From assembly GCA_958295495.1 (NCBI GenBank), contig OY282352.1, positions 1,178,001 through 1,242,000 of the forward strand: a DNA stretch of 64,000 nucleotides, in the 5' to 3' direction. The notes below the pieces were generated by a model, which saw only the letters and a list, made by a program, of their open reading frames with translations, was not told the DNA's origin and made no database searches. The translations under genes were made by a program, and so were the position numbers. Of the stretch, positions 1 through 8,613 are shown in pieces. Position 1 is the stretch's first letter, and every line of letters starts with the position of its first letter. The stretch comes from an uncultured Latescibacterota bacterium. Its GTDB lineage: Bacteria > Latescibacterota > UBA2968 > UBA8231.

Positions 1-321
1 GCGATACCCGAATCGCTGGCTTTCTTCTTCGGTGTACACAAAGGGGCATTCCCCGGCTGTATGGCTGACGCTCACATCGCCGTAGTACCGGTTGCTCCCT
101 TGGGCATCGATGAGGTTGATCGCCACAACTTGGTCGCCGAGGTCACTCAGCCACACCGAAAGATCCTCGATGATATTTGGGTGGACAAAGGGAGCGCGTA
201 CAAAGGAATACGCGTACTCGACCATAGGCACAGGTGGCGCGTCCTCCTGCCCGTTGACCGGTTGCGAACAGCACAAAATGAAAAACGCGCCAACAGCGTA
301 CGCGATTCGACTCAGAGACAT
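1..321 (-). CDS. Secreted hypothetical protein, C-terminus beyond window edge
   Basis: Reading the minus strand from the ATG at 319-321 gives an open frame of 107 codons that reaches the left edge without a stop, so the 3' end is missing. The first about 23 residues look like a signal peptide: a short basic start, then a hydrophobic stretch (YAVGAFFILCC), then SQPVNGQ. The adjacent cysteines could make it a lipoprotein, but the lipobox is imperfect. The rest is soluble in character, with a VSVSHTAGECPF stretch. No domain is recognised. The plus-strand frame at 61-333 over the same bases has no signal or domain logic and is taken as a shadow. No clear Shine-Dalgarno is visible. Confidence 0.6.
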   Translation of the reverse strand, partial: MSLSRIAYAVGAFFILCCSQPVNGQEDAPPVPMVEYAYSFVRAPFVHPNIIEDLSVWLSDLGDQVVAINLIDAQGSNRYYGDVSVSHTAGECPFVYTEEESQRFGYR

Positions 322-365
322 TTTTTCAAATAGTTTTCGATGATAAAATTGCCAGAGCATCAGGG

Positions 366-737
366 TTAATTCGCAGATGTTCTGCGTTTCGTTTTTATCG
401 TTTGCTGCTGCTTCCGCAGCAGTTCGGTACGTTCTTGCCAGAAAGCCAATTGTTCTTTAGGTATCATATTGGCGGTTTGATTGTAGATTCGTTCTGCACC
501 ACGGCGTTTCATCTCAACGCAATCAAACGTCTTCAGAGGGGAATGGATCGCAATATTTGAGTATCCAGAAAGTGTGTTTACTGCATCGTATAGCGAAATT
601 TTGAAAAATGCACGATATGTTTGGAATTCCAACTTTCGGTCACAATTTTCGCATTTAAGAAGCTGCTGAAGTTGCAAGGCTTCCTCAGAAATCTCTACAA
701 TTTCTGCAAAACTGAGCATCTGTTCAAAGTGTATCAA
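366..737 (-). CDS. Hypothetical protein with a CxxC knuckle
   Basis: Frame of up to 123 codons, moderately AT-rich compared with its neighbours. The longest form starts at TTG 737, inside a perfect inverted repeat; an ATG at 719 would give a protein six residues shorter. The N-terminal part is acidic and helical. A CENC motif near residue 30 with a further cysteine around residue 73 could bind a metal. The C-terminus is strongly basic (KTKRRTSAN). I recognise no family. It is separated from UbiD by about 300 bp and is transcribed away from it, so it is probably unrelated to the catabolic block. The atypical base composition hints at acquisition. Confidence 0.5.
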   Translation of the reverse strand: MIHFEQMLSFAEIVEISEEALQLQQLLKCENCDRKLEFQTYRAFFKISLYDAVNTLSGYSNIAIHSPLKTFDCVEMKRRGAERIYNQTANMIPKEQLAFWQERTELLRKQQQTIKTKRRTSAN

Positions 738-756
738 AACCTCTATAGGTTTTGAT
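733..756. repeat. Perfect inverted repeat over a gene start
   Basis: ATCAAAACCT (733-742) and AGGTTTTGAT (747-756) are exact reverse complements around a 4-nt loop. The repeat covers the proposed TTG start of the minus-strand hypothetical gene. It could be an operator or an RNA hairpin hiding the start. There is no T-tract on either side, so it is not a classic terminator. Confidence 0.5.
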
Positions 757-1048
757 CTCTCAATCGATACAATCCCTAACCTTCGGCGTTTGATTCAACC
801 CTACATAAACCCCGTCCCATCTCGCTGTAACGATAGGTCCGGGATTGGGCGTAACGCCTCATCGAGCATGCGATCGAAACCAGTTTTGTTGATGAATGCG
901 CCATACCATAATGTAGGGACAACCGACCCGGCCTTCAACCGGCTCCACGAATCTCCCTACACGCCGGGCCGATCCATTGTAATAGGCCGTTCTTCCTATA
1001 TATTAGGATAGTCTGGATCGCTATTACCACCTCCCGCCCCAAGCCGCC
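757..1048. other. Intergenic region with a degenerate GTAGGGA hairpin
   Basis: No convincing gene is present. GTAGGGA (913-919) and TCCCTAC (954-960) form the ends of an imperfect inverted repeat with CCGG-rich sequence inside. This resembles the dispersed GTAGGG...CCCTAC intergenic repeats common in some uncultivated phyla, but only one copy is seen here. The region should contain the promoter of the UbiD gene; no confident -35/-10 pair was found. Confidence 0.4.
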
Positions 1049-2854
1049 ATGCACAACCTGCGCCAATTTCTCGATCGTCTGCGCCGCGAAGGCGAGCTCG
1101 TCACCATTGACGCCCCGGTGTCCTCTGATCTCGAAATCGCCGAGATCCATCGCCGCGTCTTGGCCGCCGCTGGCCCGGCTTTACTCTTTACCCACGTCGA
1201 AGGCGCAGACTTCCCTTGCGTCACCAACCTCTTTGGCACGGCCCGGCGCGTCGATCTGGCCTTTGGCCCTAGGCCGGAACAGTTCATCCAGCAGCTAGTG
1301 CAACTCGCCCAAGACCTGCCCTCGCTCTCGCCGCGCAAGCTCTGGCCGCACAAAAACCTGATCCCGGCCGCGCTCAAGGTCGGGCTGAAGACCGTCGGCA
1401 AAGGCCCCATCGGCGAATGCGTACAATCGCCGCCCGACCTTGCGCGCCTGCCCCTGCTCAAAACTTGGCCCGAGGACGGCGGGCACTTCATCACCTTGCC
1501 GCTGGTCTATAGCCAACACCCGGATACCGGTCATCACAACCTCGGCATGTACCGCATCCAGCGCCACGATTCCCAGACCCTCGGCATGCACTGGCAAATC
1601 CAGAAAGGCGGCGGCTTTCACTACCACGTTGCCGAGCAGCGGGGCGCAGACCTGCCGCTGGTCATCTTCGTCGGCGGGCCGCCAGCCCTGATCCTCGCAG
1701 CAATCGCGCCTTTGCCCGAGGATTTGCCCGAGCTGCTGTTGGCCTCCCTGTTGCAGGGCGAGCGCCTGCGCCGCGTGCAAGGCTTTAGTCTGCCGCTGAT
1801 CGCCGAAGCCGAATTTGCCATTGAGGGCGTGGTGCCGCCGCACGTGCGCAAGCCCGAAGGGCCTTTCGGCGATCACTACGGCTATTACTCGCTACAACAC
1901 GACTATCCAGTGCTCCAAGCCAAGCGCCTCTATCACCGCAAAGACGCCATCTTCCCGGCCACCGTAGTAGGCAAGCCGCCGCAGGAAGACATGTTCCTCG
2001 GCACCTACATCCAGCAACTCATGACGCCCTTGAGCAAACTGGTAATGCCCGCGATCAAGGCAATGTGGAGCTACGGCGAGACCGGTTATCACTCGCTGGC
2101 GGCCATCGTCGTCGAGGAGCGCTACCCACGCGAGGCCATGAAATTCGCCTTTCGCATCTTGGGCGAGGACGGCGGCCAACTCAACCTCACTAAGTTTTTG
2201 GTCGTAATAGATCGCCCCTTGGACTTGGGCGACTTCCGGCAGGTGCTCGCCTATGCCCTAGCGCGGGCGCGGCTCGCAACCGACCTTTTCGTCATCGCCA
2301 ATCTCGCCATGGACACCCTCGACTACACCGGGCCGGCCGTGAACCAAGGCAGCAAAGGGATCCTCCTAGGCGTGGGCGATCCGGTCGGCGAATTGCCCGG
2401 GGAATTCAGCGGCGTCCTGCCCGGTGGTGCCCGCGCTGTCGCGGTCTATTGCCCTGGTGCCCTCGCGGTCCAAGGCCCGACCTACGAAGAAGATCCCGGC
2501 TACGCCCAACACCTCGCTGAAGACCGGGCCGTCGCAGCCTGGCCGCTGATATTTTTGCTCGACGACGCCAGTGCAGCCGCCAAGAACATCACCTTTCTCT
2601 GGAGTACCTTTACCCGCTTTGAGCCGGCCGCCGACACCTATGCCGCGGCCGTCCAACTCCGTCGCCACCACCCCTGCTATACGCCGCCGATCGTCTTGGA
2701 TTGCCGCATGAAACCCGGCTACCCAGACGAATTGACAACGGACGAAGAAACGGCGCAAAAGGTCAGCCGACGCTGGCGGGAGTACTTTCCCCAAGGCGGC
2801 GTAGAAGGCGCGGAAGACCGCCGCGGCTACGCCGGATTCTCCCTGTTGGATTAA
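1049..2854 (+). CDS. UbiD family decarboxylase
   Basis: 601 aa, close to the length of long-form UbiD enzymes. These are prenylated-FMN-dependent, reversible (de)carboxylases of unsaturated or aromatic acids. The N-terminus (NLRQFLDRLRREGELVTI) is typical of the family. The signature EGPFGD-HYGYYS is at about residues 270-281, where E270 and D275 align with the catalytic acid pair; the second position is Asp here. No UbiX (the prenyl-FMN synthase) lies in the window, so the cofactor must come from elsewhere. The amidase start lies 20 nt after the stop on the same strand, suggesting co-transcription and a shared role in breakdown of a carboxylic-acid or amide substrate. The ATG was chosen because homology begins there; the Shine-Dalgarno is weak. 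The exact substrate cannot be read from sequence. Confidence 0.9.
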   Translation: MHNLRQFLDRLRREGELVTIDAPVSSDLEIAEIHRRVLAAAGPALLFTHVEGADFPCVTNLFGTARRVDLAFGPRPEQFIQQLVQLAQDLPSLSPRKLWPHKNLIPAALKVGLKTVGKGPIGECVQSPPDLARLPLLKTWPEDGGHFITLPLVYSQHPDTGHHNLGMYRIQRHDSQTLGMHWQIQKGGGFHYHVAEQRGADLPLVIFVGGPPALILAAIAPLPEDLPELLLASLLQGERLRRVQGFSLPLIAEAEFAIEGVVPPHVRKPEGPFGDHYGYYSLQHDYPVLQAKRLYHRKDAIFPATVVGKPPQEDMFLGTYIQQLMTPLSKLVMPAIKAMWSYGETGYHSLAAIVVEERYPREAMKFAFRILGEDGGQLNLTKFLVVIDRPLDLGDFRQVLAYALARARLATDLFVIANLAMDTLDYTGPAVNQGSKGILLGVGDPVGELPGEFSGVLPGGARAVAVYCPGALAVQGPTYEEDPGYAQHLAEDRAVAAWPLIFLLDDASAAAKNITFLWSTFTRFEPAADTYAAAVQLRRHHPCYTPPIVLDCRMKPGYPDELTTDEETAQKVSRRWREYFPQGGVEGAEDRRGYAGFSLLD

Positions 2855-2874
2855 CCCTGAGCAGAGGTTGCCTC

Positions 2875-4287
2875 ATGGACGATGCCCTAGCGTTTGCCCC
2901 CATTGCCGAACTCGCCACCCTGATCCGCCGCGGCGAACTCTCCCCGCTCGAACTTACCGAATTTTATCTAGAGCGCATCGAGCGATACGATCCGGCACTC
3001 AACGCCTATCTCGCCGTCACGGCCGAGCGGGCGCGCGCCCAAGCCCGCGCTGCCGAAGCGCAAATCGCGGCCGGCACCTACCTCGGTCCCCTGCACGGCA
3101 TGCCCCTCGCCTTTAAGGATCTCGTGGATGTTGCGGGGCTGCCCACCACCGGCGGCTCGACCCTGCTGCGCGACAACATCGCCGCAGCCGACGCGACTGT
3201 TGCCCGCCGCCTCTTTGCCGCCGGCGTCGTGCTCTTGGGCAAGACGCATCTCGTGGAATTCGCTTTTGGCGGCACCGGTGTCAACCATCACTACGGGACC
3301 CCGGTCAATCCTTGGGATCCCGAAATCCACCGCCTGCCGGGCGGGTCGTCCTCTGGTTCGGGCGTGGCCGTGGCGGCTGGCTTGGCACCGGCCGCCCTCG
3401 GCTCGGACACCGGCGGCTCGGTGCGGATTCCCGCGTCCTTTTGCGGCCTTACCGGCCTCAAGCCCACCTTTGGCTTGCTCCCCAACACCGGCGTCTTGCC
3501 CCTCGACCCCACCCTCGACAGCATCGGGCCTTTGTGCCGCACGGCGCAAGACTGCGCCCTGTTGTTCCAAGCCATGGCGGACCCAGCCCTTTGCGACTTG
3601 CCCGGTGATTCGCTTGTGGATCGCTTGGAAGGCGAGGTCGCCGGCCTCCGGCTCTGCTTCCCGCGCGAGTTTTTCTGGGACGATGTCGATGCGGAGGTCG
3701 AAGCCGCGGTGCGCGCCTCGGCGCGCGTTTTCGCCGACCTCGGCGTCTATGTCGATGAAATAGCGCTCGAGGTGCTCAACGACCTAGCCGAATGGCGCAG
3801 CGGGCCTAGCACCACGGCCGTCGAAGCCTATCTCTATCACCGGCGCAACCTCGAAGCGCACTGCGATCAGTTCGACCCCATTGTCTCGGCGCGCATACTC
3901 GACGGCCGCGATGTCCTCGCTGCGGACTTCCTCGAACAGCTCAGAGTGCGCGACGAGCTGCGTTGCAAAGCCCGCATGGCCCTCGAAAACGTCGATTTCC
4001 TCATCACTCCAACCACCCCTTTTGCCGCCCCAGCACTCGACGCGGTTGACCGCGACGACGTCTATTTCTCCATCAATGGCCTCTGCCTGCGCAACACCAT
4101 CGCGGTCAATCTCCTCGACCTGTGCGCCGTCTCCCTGCCCTGCGGGTTCACGCGCGATGGCTTGCCCATCGGCTTGCAGCTCATTGGCCACCCCCGCGAC
4201 GAGGCGCGGCTGCTGCGCCTCGCCCGCGTCTTTGAGCAAGCCACCGACTACAATCTCCTCACGCCCGCACTCGACGCCTGCGCCTAG
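2875..4287 (+). CDS. Amidase signature family hydrolase
   Basis: 470 aa from the ATG at 2875, which is preceded by AGAGG. An upstream in-frame start at 2701 would overlap UbiD and is not used. The amidase signature Ser-cisSer-Lys triad is visible: K81 in MPLAFKD, the GGSSSGSG loop at 156-163 supplying the cis-Ser, and S182 in GSDTGGSVRIP as nucleophile. The family hydrolyses amides and ureides, and includes GatA of the tRNA amidotransferase. There are no GatB/GatC neighbours and the context is catabolic, so a stand-alone amidase is favoured. The protein is full length with all key residues, unlike the broken amidase at 27178-28073. Confidence 0.9.
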   Translation: MDDALAFAPIAELATLIRRGELSPLELTEFYLERIERYDPALNAYLAVTAERARAQARAAEAQIAAGTYLGPLHGMPLAFKDLVDVAGLPTTGGSTLLRDNIAAADATVARRLFAAGVVLLGKTHLVEFAFGGTGVNHHYGTPVNPWDPEIHRLPGGSSSGSGVAVAAGLAPAALGSDTGGSVRIPASFCGLTGLKPTFGLLPNTGVLPLDPTLDSIGPLCRTAQDCALLFQAMADPALCDLPGDSLVDRLEGEVAGLRLCFPREFFWDDVDAEVEAAVRASARVFADLGVYVDEIALEVLNDLAEWRSGPSTTAVEAYLYHRRNLEAHCDQFDPIVSARILDGRDVLAADFLEQLRVRDELRCKARMALENVDFLITPTTPFAAPALDAVDRDDVYFSINGLCLRNTIAVNLLDLCAVSLPCGFTRDGLPIGLQLIGHPRDEARLLRLARVFEQATDYNLLTPALDACA

Positions 4288-4336
4288 GGATAGCTTGCCA
4301 ATATGCGGGGCCAGGTCTATATTTTTTGCCCTACGT

Positions 4337-4411
4337 GCTCCCATCGTCTAGCGGTTAGGACCCAGGGTTTTCAACCCTGTAGCCGGAGTTCGAGTCTCCG
4401 TGGGAGCACCA
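4337..4411 (+). tRNA. tRNA-Glu (UUC)
   Basis: The cloverleaf can be folded by eye. The acceptor stem GCTCCCA (4337-4343) pairs with TGGGAGC (4401-4407). The D arm is GTC...GGAC, and the anticodon stem is CAGGG/CCCTG around the loop TTTTCAA, with anticodon TTC at 4370-4372. The T arm is GGAG-TTCGAGT-CTCC. The discriminator A and an encoded CCA follow. It sits between two protein genes of the catabolic block on the same strand, and the next gene's ATG begins 33 nt further on. Confidence 0.95.
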
Positions 4412-4444
4412 TTTTTATGTACGATGTACGCTGAGGAGGAACTC

Positions 4445-5314
4445 ATGTTCGACATTGGCATCTTCGCCCCCTTTGGGGCCGATCACGCTCGCAACATCGC
4501 CTATTGTCGCGACGCCGGTGCTACCCACATCGTCTTGAACACCGGCCAAATCTCTTCAGACGACGCACCCGCGGCCGACGCGCTTAAGACACTAGCCGAG
4601 CGATACGCCGCCGCCGAAGTTGTACTCGCCGGGCTGACCCCGCCTCGCCTCAGCCTCGACGCCTGCGTTGACGACGTGGCCCGCACGCGCGAAGTGGGGT
4701 ACATGCGTCGCCTGATCGAAAACATGGGCCATGCGCAGATACCTTTCGTGCATTTCTACCTCAGTGCCGACGCAGCCCCCACCGACCCAGACCAGCGGCA
4801 GACCCACTGGCAGGGCTTGGTGGCGATCTTCCAAGTACTCGGCCAAATCGGCGAAGATGCCGGTGTGCGGATCTCTACGCACACGTTTCACGTGTCCGAC
4901 CGCCTGATCTGGAACAGAGAGTCCTTTGCGAATCTAATGGCCGCAACCGACTCGTCGGCCCATGGCCTGACCTTCTGCCAAGGTAAGTCGCAAATGGCCG
5001 GCGACAGCCTGCCCGACACTATCCGCCACTTCGGCGACAAGGTCTTTATGGTCCACGTGCGCGACATCGCCACCAAGCCCGAAGGGCCGAATACCCCGGA
5101 AATCGAGCGGCGGCTGGCGGACTTAGGCTACCTCGAAGTGCCCTTCGGCAAGGGGGAAGTCGATATGATCGGCACCATCCGCGCCCTCAAAGAGATCCAC
5201 TACAAGGGCCAGATTTACCCCGAGCACTTCCCGGCCATCGCTGGCGACCACGCCGCGGGGCTAGCTTGGACTATTGGCTACATCCGCGCCTTAGACCAAG
5301 CCGTCGTCCTCTGA
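4445..5314 (+). CDS. Mannonate-dehydratase-like (UxuA-type) TIM-barrel protein
   Basis: 289 aa from ATG 4445, preceded by a near-perfect GAGGAGG seven bases upstream. The sequence is a xylose-isomerase-like TIM barrel. Its C-terminal half matches the UxuA pattern: GLTFCQGK, then DTIRHFGDKVFMVHVRD, then YPEHFPAIAGDHAAG followed by LAWTIGYIRAL. Mannonate dehydratase converts D-mannonate to 2-keto-3-deoxygluconate. This protein is shorter than canonical UxuA, so a related sugar-acid dehydratase or epimerase is possible. The TRAP transporter follows on the same strand (43-nt gap), which fits uptake and breakdown of a sugar acid. The last 13 codons recur as an orphan fragment at 12571-12609. Confidence 0.75.
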   Translation: MFDIGIFAPFGADHARNIAYCRDAGATHIVLNTGQISSDDAPAADALKTLAERYAAAEVVLAGLTPPRLSLDACVDDVARTREVGYMRRLIENMGHAQIPFVHFYLSADAAPTDPDQRQTHWQGLVAIFQVLGQIGEDAGVRISTHTFHVSDRLIWNRESFANLMAATDSSAHGLTFCQGKSQMAGDSLPDTIRHFGDKVFMVHVRDIATKPEGPNTPEIERRLADLGYLEVPFGKGEVDMIGTIRALKEIHYKGQIYPEHFPAIAGDHAAGLAWTIGYIRALDQAVVL

Positions 5315-5357
5315 GGCGTTCCCGACCCGCGAAATGTCTTGACGAAATGACCCCACG

Positions 5358-6401
5358 ATGAACAAACGCGATTTTCTGAAAACAGCCGGCGTGGCCGGCG
5401 TGGCCACTGCGGTCAACGCACCAGCGGTGATCGCGCAAACGAAGGCCCCCATTCGGTGGCGCTTGCAAACCTATGCCGGTGGTCCATTGGCTGAGCACGT
5501 GGTGAAGCCAGCGGTCAATTCGTTCAACAAAATCGCCAACGGCGAAATGACCATCGAGCTGTACACCGCGGACCAACTCGTGCCGACGCCCGAACTGTTC
5601 CGGGCGTTGCAGAAGGGCACGATTGACGCGGTACAGAGCGACGACGACTCCATGGCTTCGCCCGCCGACATTTCGGTGTTTGGCGGGTACTTCCCCTTTG
5701 CCACGCGCTACAGTCTCGACGTGCCGGTGCTGTTCAACCAGTACGGCCTGAAGGAAATTTGGCAAGAAGCCTACGATGAAATCGACGGCGTAACTTGGCT
5801 GAGCGCGGGTGCGTGGGATCCCTGCCATTTCAACACGGTTGATCCCATCCGCAGCCTAGACGATCTCAAGGGCAAGCGCATTTCCACCTTTCCGACCGCT
5901 GGCAGGTTCCTGTCCCGTTTCGGCGTGGTGCCAGTTACCCTGCCCTATGAGGACATTGAGGTCGCGGTGCAGACCGGCGAGTTGGACGGCATCGCTTGGT
6001 CGGGCATCACCGAGGATTACACCGTCGGCTGGGCGGACGTAACCAACTACTTCCTGACCAACAATATCTCCGGCGCGTGGTGTGGCTCGTTCTTTGCCAA
6101 CAGCGATTCGTGGAACGCGCTGCCCGAGCGCTTGCAGGAACTGTTCCGCGTCTGCATGGACAGTTCGCACTATTACCGCCAGCACTGGTACTGGGGCGGC
6201 GAGGCGCACTTGCGGACCAAGGGCACAAAGCTCGAACTCACGTCCATTCCCGACGAAGAATGGAAGCAAGTGGAAGACGAAGCTCGCAAGTTCTGGGACG
6301 AGATCGCCCAGACCAGCCCGAGGGTGGCCCGGGTCATCGACATATTCAAGCAGTACAACGCGACGATGGCCAAGGCCGGTCGGCCCTATCGCTATTCCTG
6401 A
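5358..6401 (+). CDS. TRAP transporter substrate-binding protein (DctP family)
   Basis: 347 aa. The N-terminus MNKRDFLKTAGVAGVATAV followed by NAPAVIAQ is an export signal of Tat-like layout (KR rather than RR). The mature part is a DctP/TAXI-type periplasmic binding protein: RWRLQTYAGGPL near the start, KGTIDAVQSDDDS, and DLKGKRISTFPTAGRFL with the conserved arginine of the carboxylate-binding site. The family captures organic acids and hands them to the DctQM permease encoded next. It is positioned first in a dctPQM order, downstream of the UxuA-like gene, which suggests a sugar-acid ligand. No strong ribosome-binding site is visible before ATG 5358. Confidence 0.93.
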   Translation: MNKRDFLKTAGVAGVATAVNAPAVIAQTKAPIRWRLQTYAGGPLAEHVVKPAVNSFNKIANGEMTIELYTADQLVPTPELFRALQKGTIDAVQSDDDSMASPADISVFGGYFPFATRYSLDVPVLFNQYGLKEIWQEAYDEIDGVTWLSAGAWDPCHFNTVDPIRSLDDLKGKRISTFPTAGRFLSRFGVVPVTLPYEDIEVAVQTGELDGIAWSGITEDYTVGWADVTNYFLTNNISGAWCGSFFANSDSWNALPERLQELFRVCMDSSHYYRQHWYWGGEAHLRTKGTKLELTSIPDEEWKQVEDEARKFWDEIAQTSPRVARVIDIFKQYNATMAKAGRPYRYS

Positions 6402-6469
6402 GTACCGCCTTGCCTGCCAAGACGACACAGACCTGGGGCGCGAGTTCCCGGCTAGCCTGAAGAATCGCC

Positions 6470-6982
6470 TTGCCTCGGATCGTCGTTCGGTACGTGCGCC
6501 TGATTGACCGGCTGAACGGCATCGTCGGTCGGTTTGCGATGTATCTGGTGTTCGTCATGATGGGCGTACTATTGTACTCATCCCTCTCCAGAACCCTCTT
6601 TGACGCGCCCCTCCTCTGGTCCGTAGAAGTGGCGCAGATGACCATGGCCGCCTATTACCTGCTCGGCGGCGGCTATTCAATCCAGCTCAACTCGCACGTC
6701 AGGATGGACTTGCTGTACGCCCGCTGGTCGCCCAAGACCAGGGCGACGGTGGATTGCATTACCGCTGTCGGCCTGCTCGCCTACTTGGTCGTGCTGCTCT
6801 ACGGCGGCGTCTCCAGCACCCAGTACGCGCTTGCATACAACCAGAAGAACTACTCGGTCTGGGCACCGCCGATGGCCCCGATCAAGATCGCCATGACCGG
6901 CGGCATCGCCCTGATGCTGTTGCAGAGCGTCGCCGTCTTCTTCAGGGACTTGGCCGCGGCGCGGGGAAGGCCGCTTCCGTGA
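6470..6982 (+). CDS. TRAP transporter small permease (DctQ family)
   Basis: 170 aa from TTG 6470. Four hydrophobic segments are visible, starting with FAMYLVFVMMGVLLYSS, as in DctQ small subunits. The conserved motif SVEVAQMTMAAYYLLGGGYS lies in segment two. The gene sits between the binding protein and the large permease, and its TGA overlaps the GTG of DctM in a GTGA arrangement, implying translational coupling. The TTG start is inferred from the position of the conserved N-terminal amphipathic segment (RLIDRLNGIVGRFAMYL); the ribosome-binding site is weak. Confidence 0.88.
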   Translation: MPRIVVRYVRLIDRLNGIVGRFAMYLVFVMMGVLLYSSLSRTLFDAPLLWSVEVAQMTMAAYYLLGGGYSIQLNSHVRMDLLYARWSPKTRATVDCITAVGLLAYLVVLLYGGVSSTQYALAYNQKNYSVWAPPMAPIKIAMTGGIALMLLQSVAVFFRDLAAARGRPLP

Positions 6983-8301
6983 GCTACGAACTGATCGGGC
7001 TGTTGATGTTTTCGTCGATGCTGGTGATGTTGCTCACCGGCCAGCGCGTATTCGGCGTCATCGGCTTTGTCGCCACTGCCTTCGCGCTGCTGTTGTGGGG
7101 CGTCGGCGGGGTCGAAATGCCATTCAGCGCGGCGTTCAAGCTGTTCAACTGGTATCCGCTGCTGACCCTGCCATTGTTCATCTACATGGGCTACATGCTG
7201 TCTGAATCCGGCCTTGCCAGCGACCTGTACCGCGCCTTTCACGTTTGGTTTGGACCGCTTAGGGGCGGCCTCGCCATCGGCACCATCGGCCTAATGATGG
7301 TGATCTCGGCGATGAACGGATTGAGCGTGGCCGGCATGGCCATTGGCGCCAGCATCGCCTTGCCGGAGATGCTCAAGCGCGGCTACGACAAGGTGATGAT
7401 CACCGGGGTGGTGCAGGCCGGCAGCTCCCTCGGCATTCTCGTGCCGCCGAGCGTGGTGCTGGTATTGTACGGCATGATCGCCAGGCAGCCGGTCGGGCAA
7501 TTGTGGCTGGCTGGGGTGTTTTCCGGCCTGTTGCTGGCGGGGCTGTTCGTCCTGTACATCGCCATCCGCTGTCGGCTCAATCCCGAGCTCGGGCCATCTC
7601 TGCCGCCAGCGGAACGGCAGCTCCCGCTGGCGGAAAAACTCAAGTTGTTGCACACCGGGATCCTGCCGCTGCTGATTTTCTTTGCGATGACCGGCCTGTT
7701 CCTGATGGGTGTCACCAGCTTGGTCGAAAGTTCCGCGGTCGGTGCTGCCGCCACCACCCTCGTCGCGCTGGGCAAGCGCCGCCTGACCCGGCCGGTGCTT
7801 GAGGACACGTTGAACAAGTCCTTGGGCATCAGTTGTATGTTCATGTGGATCATCTTGGCGGCTCTGTGCTTCGGGGCGGTGTTCGACGGGCTTGGCGCGG
7901 TCAAGGCGATAGAATCGCTGTTTATTGAACGCTGGCTGTTGAGTCCTTGGGCCGTGCTGATCATGATGCAGGTGTCCTACTTGGTCATGGGCATGTTTTT
8001 GGACGACACCGCGATGCTGGTCATCGTCGCGCCGCTGTATGTGCCGCTGATCGTCGCGCTCGGGTTTGATCCCATCTGGTACGGCGTGCTCTATACCATT
8101 ACCTGCCAAGTTGCCTACATGACGCCGCCTTTCGGCTACAACCTGTTCCTGATGCGGGCCATGGTGCCGCCGGAAATCAGTCTGCTGGACATTTACAGGT
8201 CTATCACCCCGTTCGTCTTGGTGATGTGTTTGGCCATCGTCTTGGTGATGATGTTCCCGCAGATCGCGCTGTGGCTGCCGCAGCAGTATTACGGCGGTTA
8301 G
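6979..8301 (+). CDS. TRAP transporter large permease (DctM family)
   Basis: 440 aa from GTG 6979, which overlaps the dctQ stop by 4 nt. A longer frame from 6754 would lie inside dctQ and is rejected. It is a polytopic membrane protein with about 11-12 hydrophobic segments. Family motifs include the GQRVFGVIGF region, LPLFIYMGYMLSESG, GTIGLMMVISAMNGLSVAGMA, and MTPPFGYNLFLMRAM near the end. DctM forms the sodium-driven translocation channel with DctQ. The normal family C-terminus (MMFPQIALWLP) is present, so the gene is complete. Confidence 0.93.
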   Translation: MSYELIGLLMFSSMLVMLLTGQRVFGVIGFVATAFALLLWGVGGVEMPFSAAFKLFNWYPLLTLPLFIYMGYMLSESGLASDLYRAFHVWFGPLRGGLAIGTIGLMMVISAMNGLSVAGMAIGASIALPEMLKRGYDKVMITGVVQAGSSLGILVPPSVVLVLYGMIARQPVGQLWLAGVFSGLLLAGLFVLYIAIRCRLNPELGPSLPPAERQLPLAEKLKLLHTGILPLLIFFAMTGLFLMGVTSLVESSAVGAAATTLVALGKRRLTRPVLEDTLNKSLGISCMFMWIILAALCFGAVFDGLGAVKAIESLFIERWLLSPWAVLIMMQVSYLVMGMFLDDTAMLVIVAPLYVPLIVALGFDPIWYGVLYTITCQVAYMTPPFGYNLFLMRAMVPPEISLLDIYRSITPFVLVMCLAIVLVMMFPQIALWLPQQYYGG

Positions 8302-8502
8302 GGCCTTGGGCGTATAGCCGGCAATAAGAATCCCGAGGCAGTGGATCGCGTTGCCGCTATTGCTGGCTTTGGGTTGCACCACGACTGGACGCCGGGAGAG
8401 GGTCTAGACGCCGTTTTAAGGCGCAGTGTCGCTGATTGGGGCGCACTTGGACAATTTGCGGCTGAAGCTCACGTCTCCCAAAATCTACTTGTTATTCCTT
8501 AG
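8302..8502 (+). pseudogene. Orphan coding-like gene tail after DctM
   Basis: The 67 codons directly after the dctM stop, in the same frame and ending at TAG 8500-8502, have protein-like composition: GLGRIAGNKNPEAVDRV, GLHHDWTPGEGLDAVL and AAEAHVSQNLLVIP. There is no good start; a GTG at 8341 is the only candidate. I do not recognise the family. It looks like the 3' end of a lost gene rather than an extension of DctM, whose own end is already complete. From 8503 to 8613 I see nothing beyond the leader of the next gene. Confidence 0.35.
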
Positions 8503-8613
8503 ATTTGCGGCTGTATCTTGTAGCCACTATCGCGCATGAACGCTCGGTTTTGTCGCTTTGAGGAAGAACGAGAAAATGGCAAACTATCCAGTACCAGCGA
8601 GGAAGTTGCGATC

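Noticed and set aside
61..333. Plus-strand open frames at the left edge
   Set aside because: The minus strand encodes a protein with a clear signal peptide over the same bases; the plus frames have no domain logic.
2701..2874. Upstream extension of the amidase gene
   Set aside because: It would overlap UbiD by about 150 bases; ATG 2875 has a ribosome-binding site and begins the family homology.
4337..4411. tRNA-Glu as an attachment site of an integrated island
   Set aside because: No integrase gene and no direct repeat of the tRNA 3' end was found in the window.
7291..8382. 363-codon minus-strand frame opposite dctM
   Set aside because: Very rich in His, Gln, Arg and Asp, as expected for the antisense of a hydrophobic membrane protein; the sense strand is a clear DctM.
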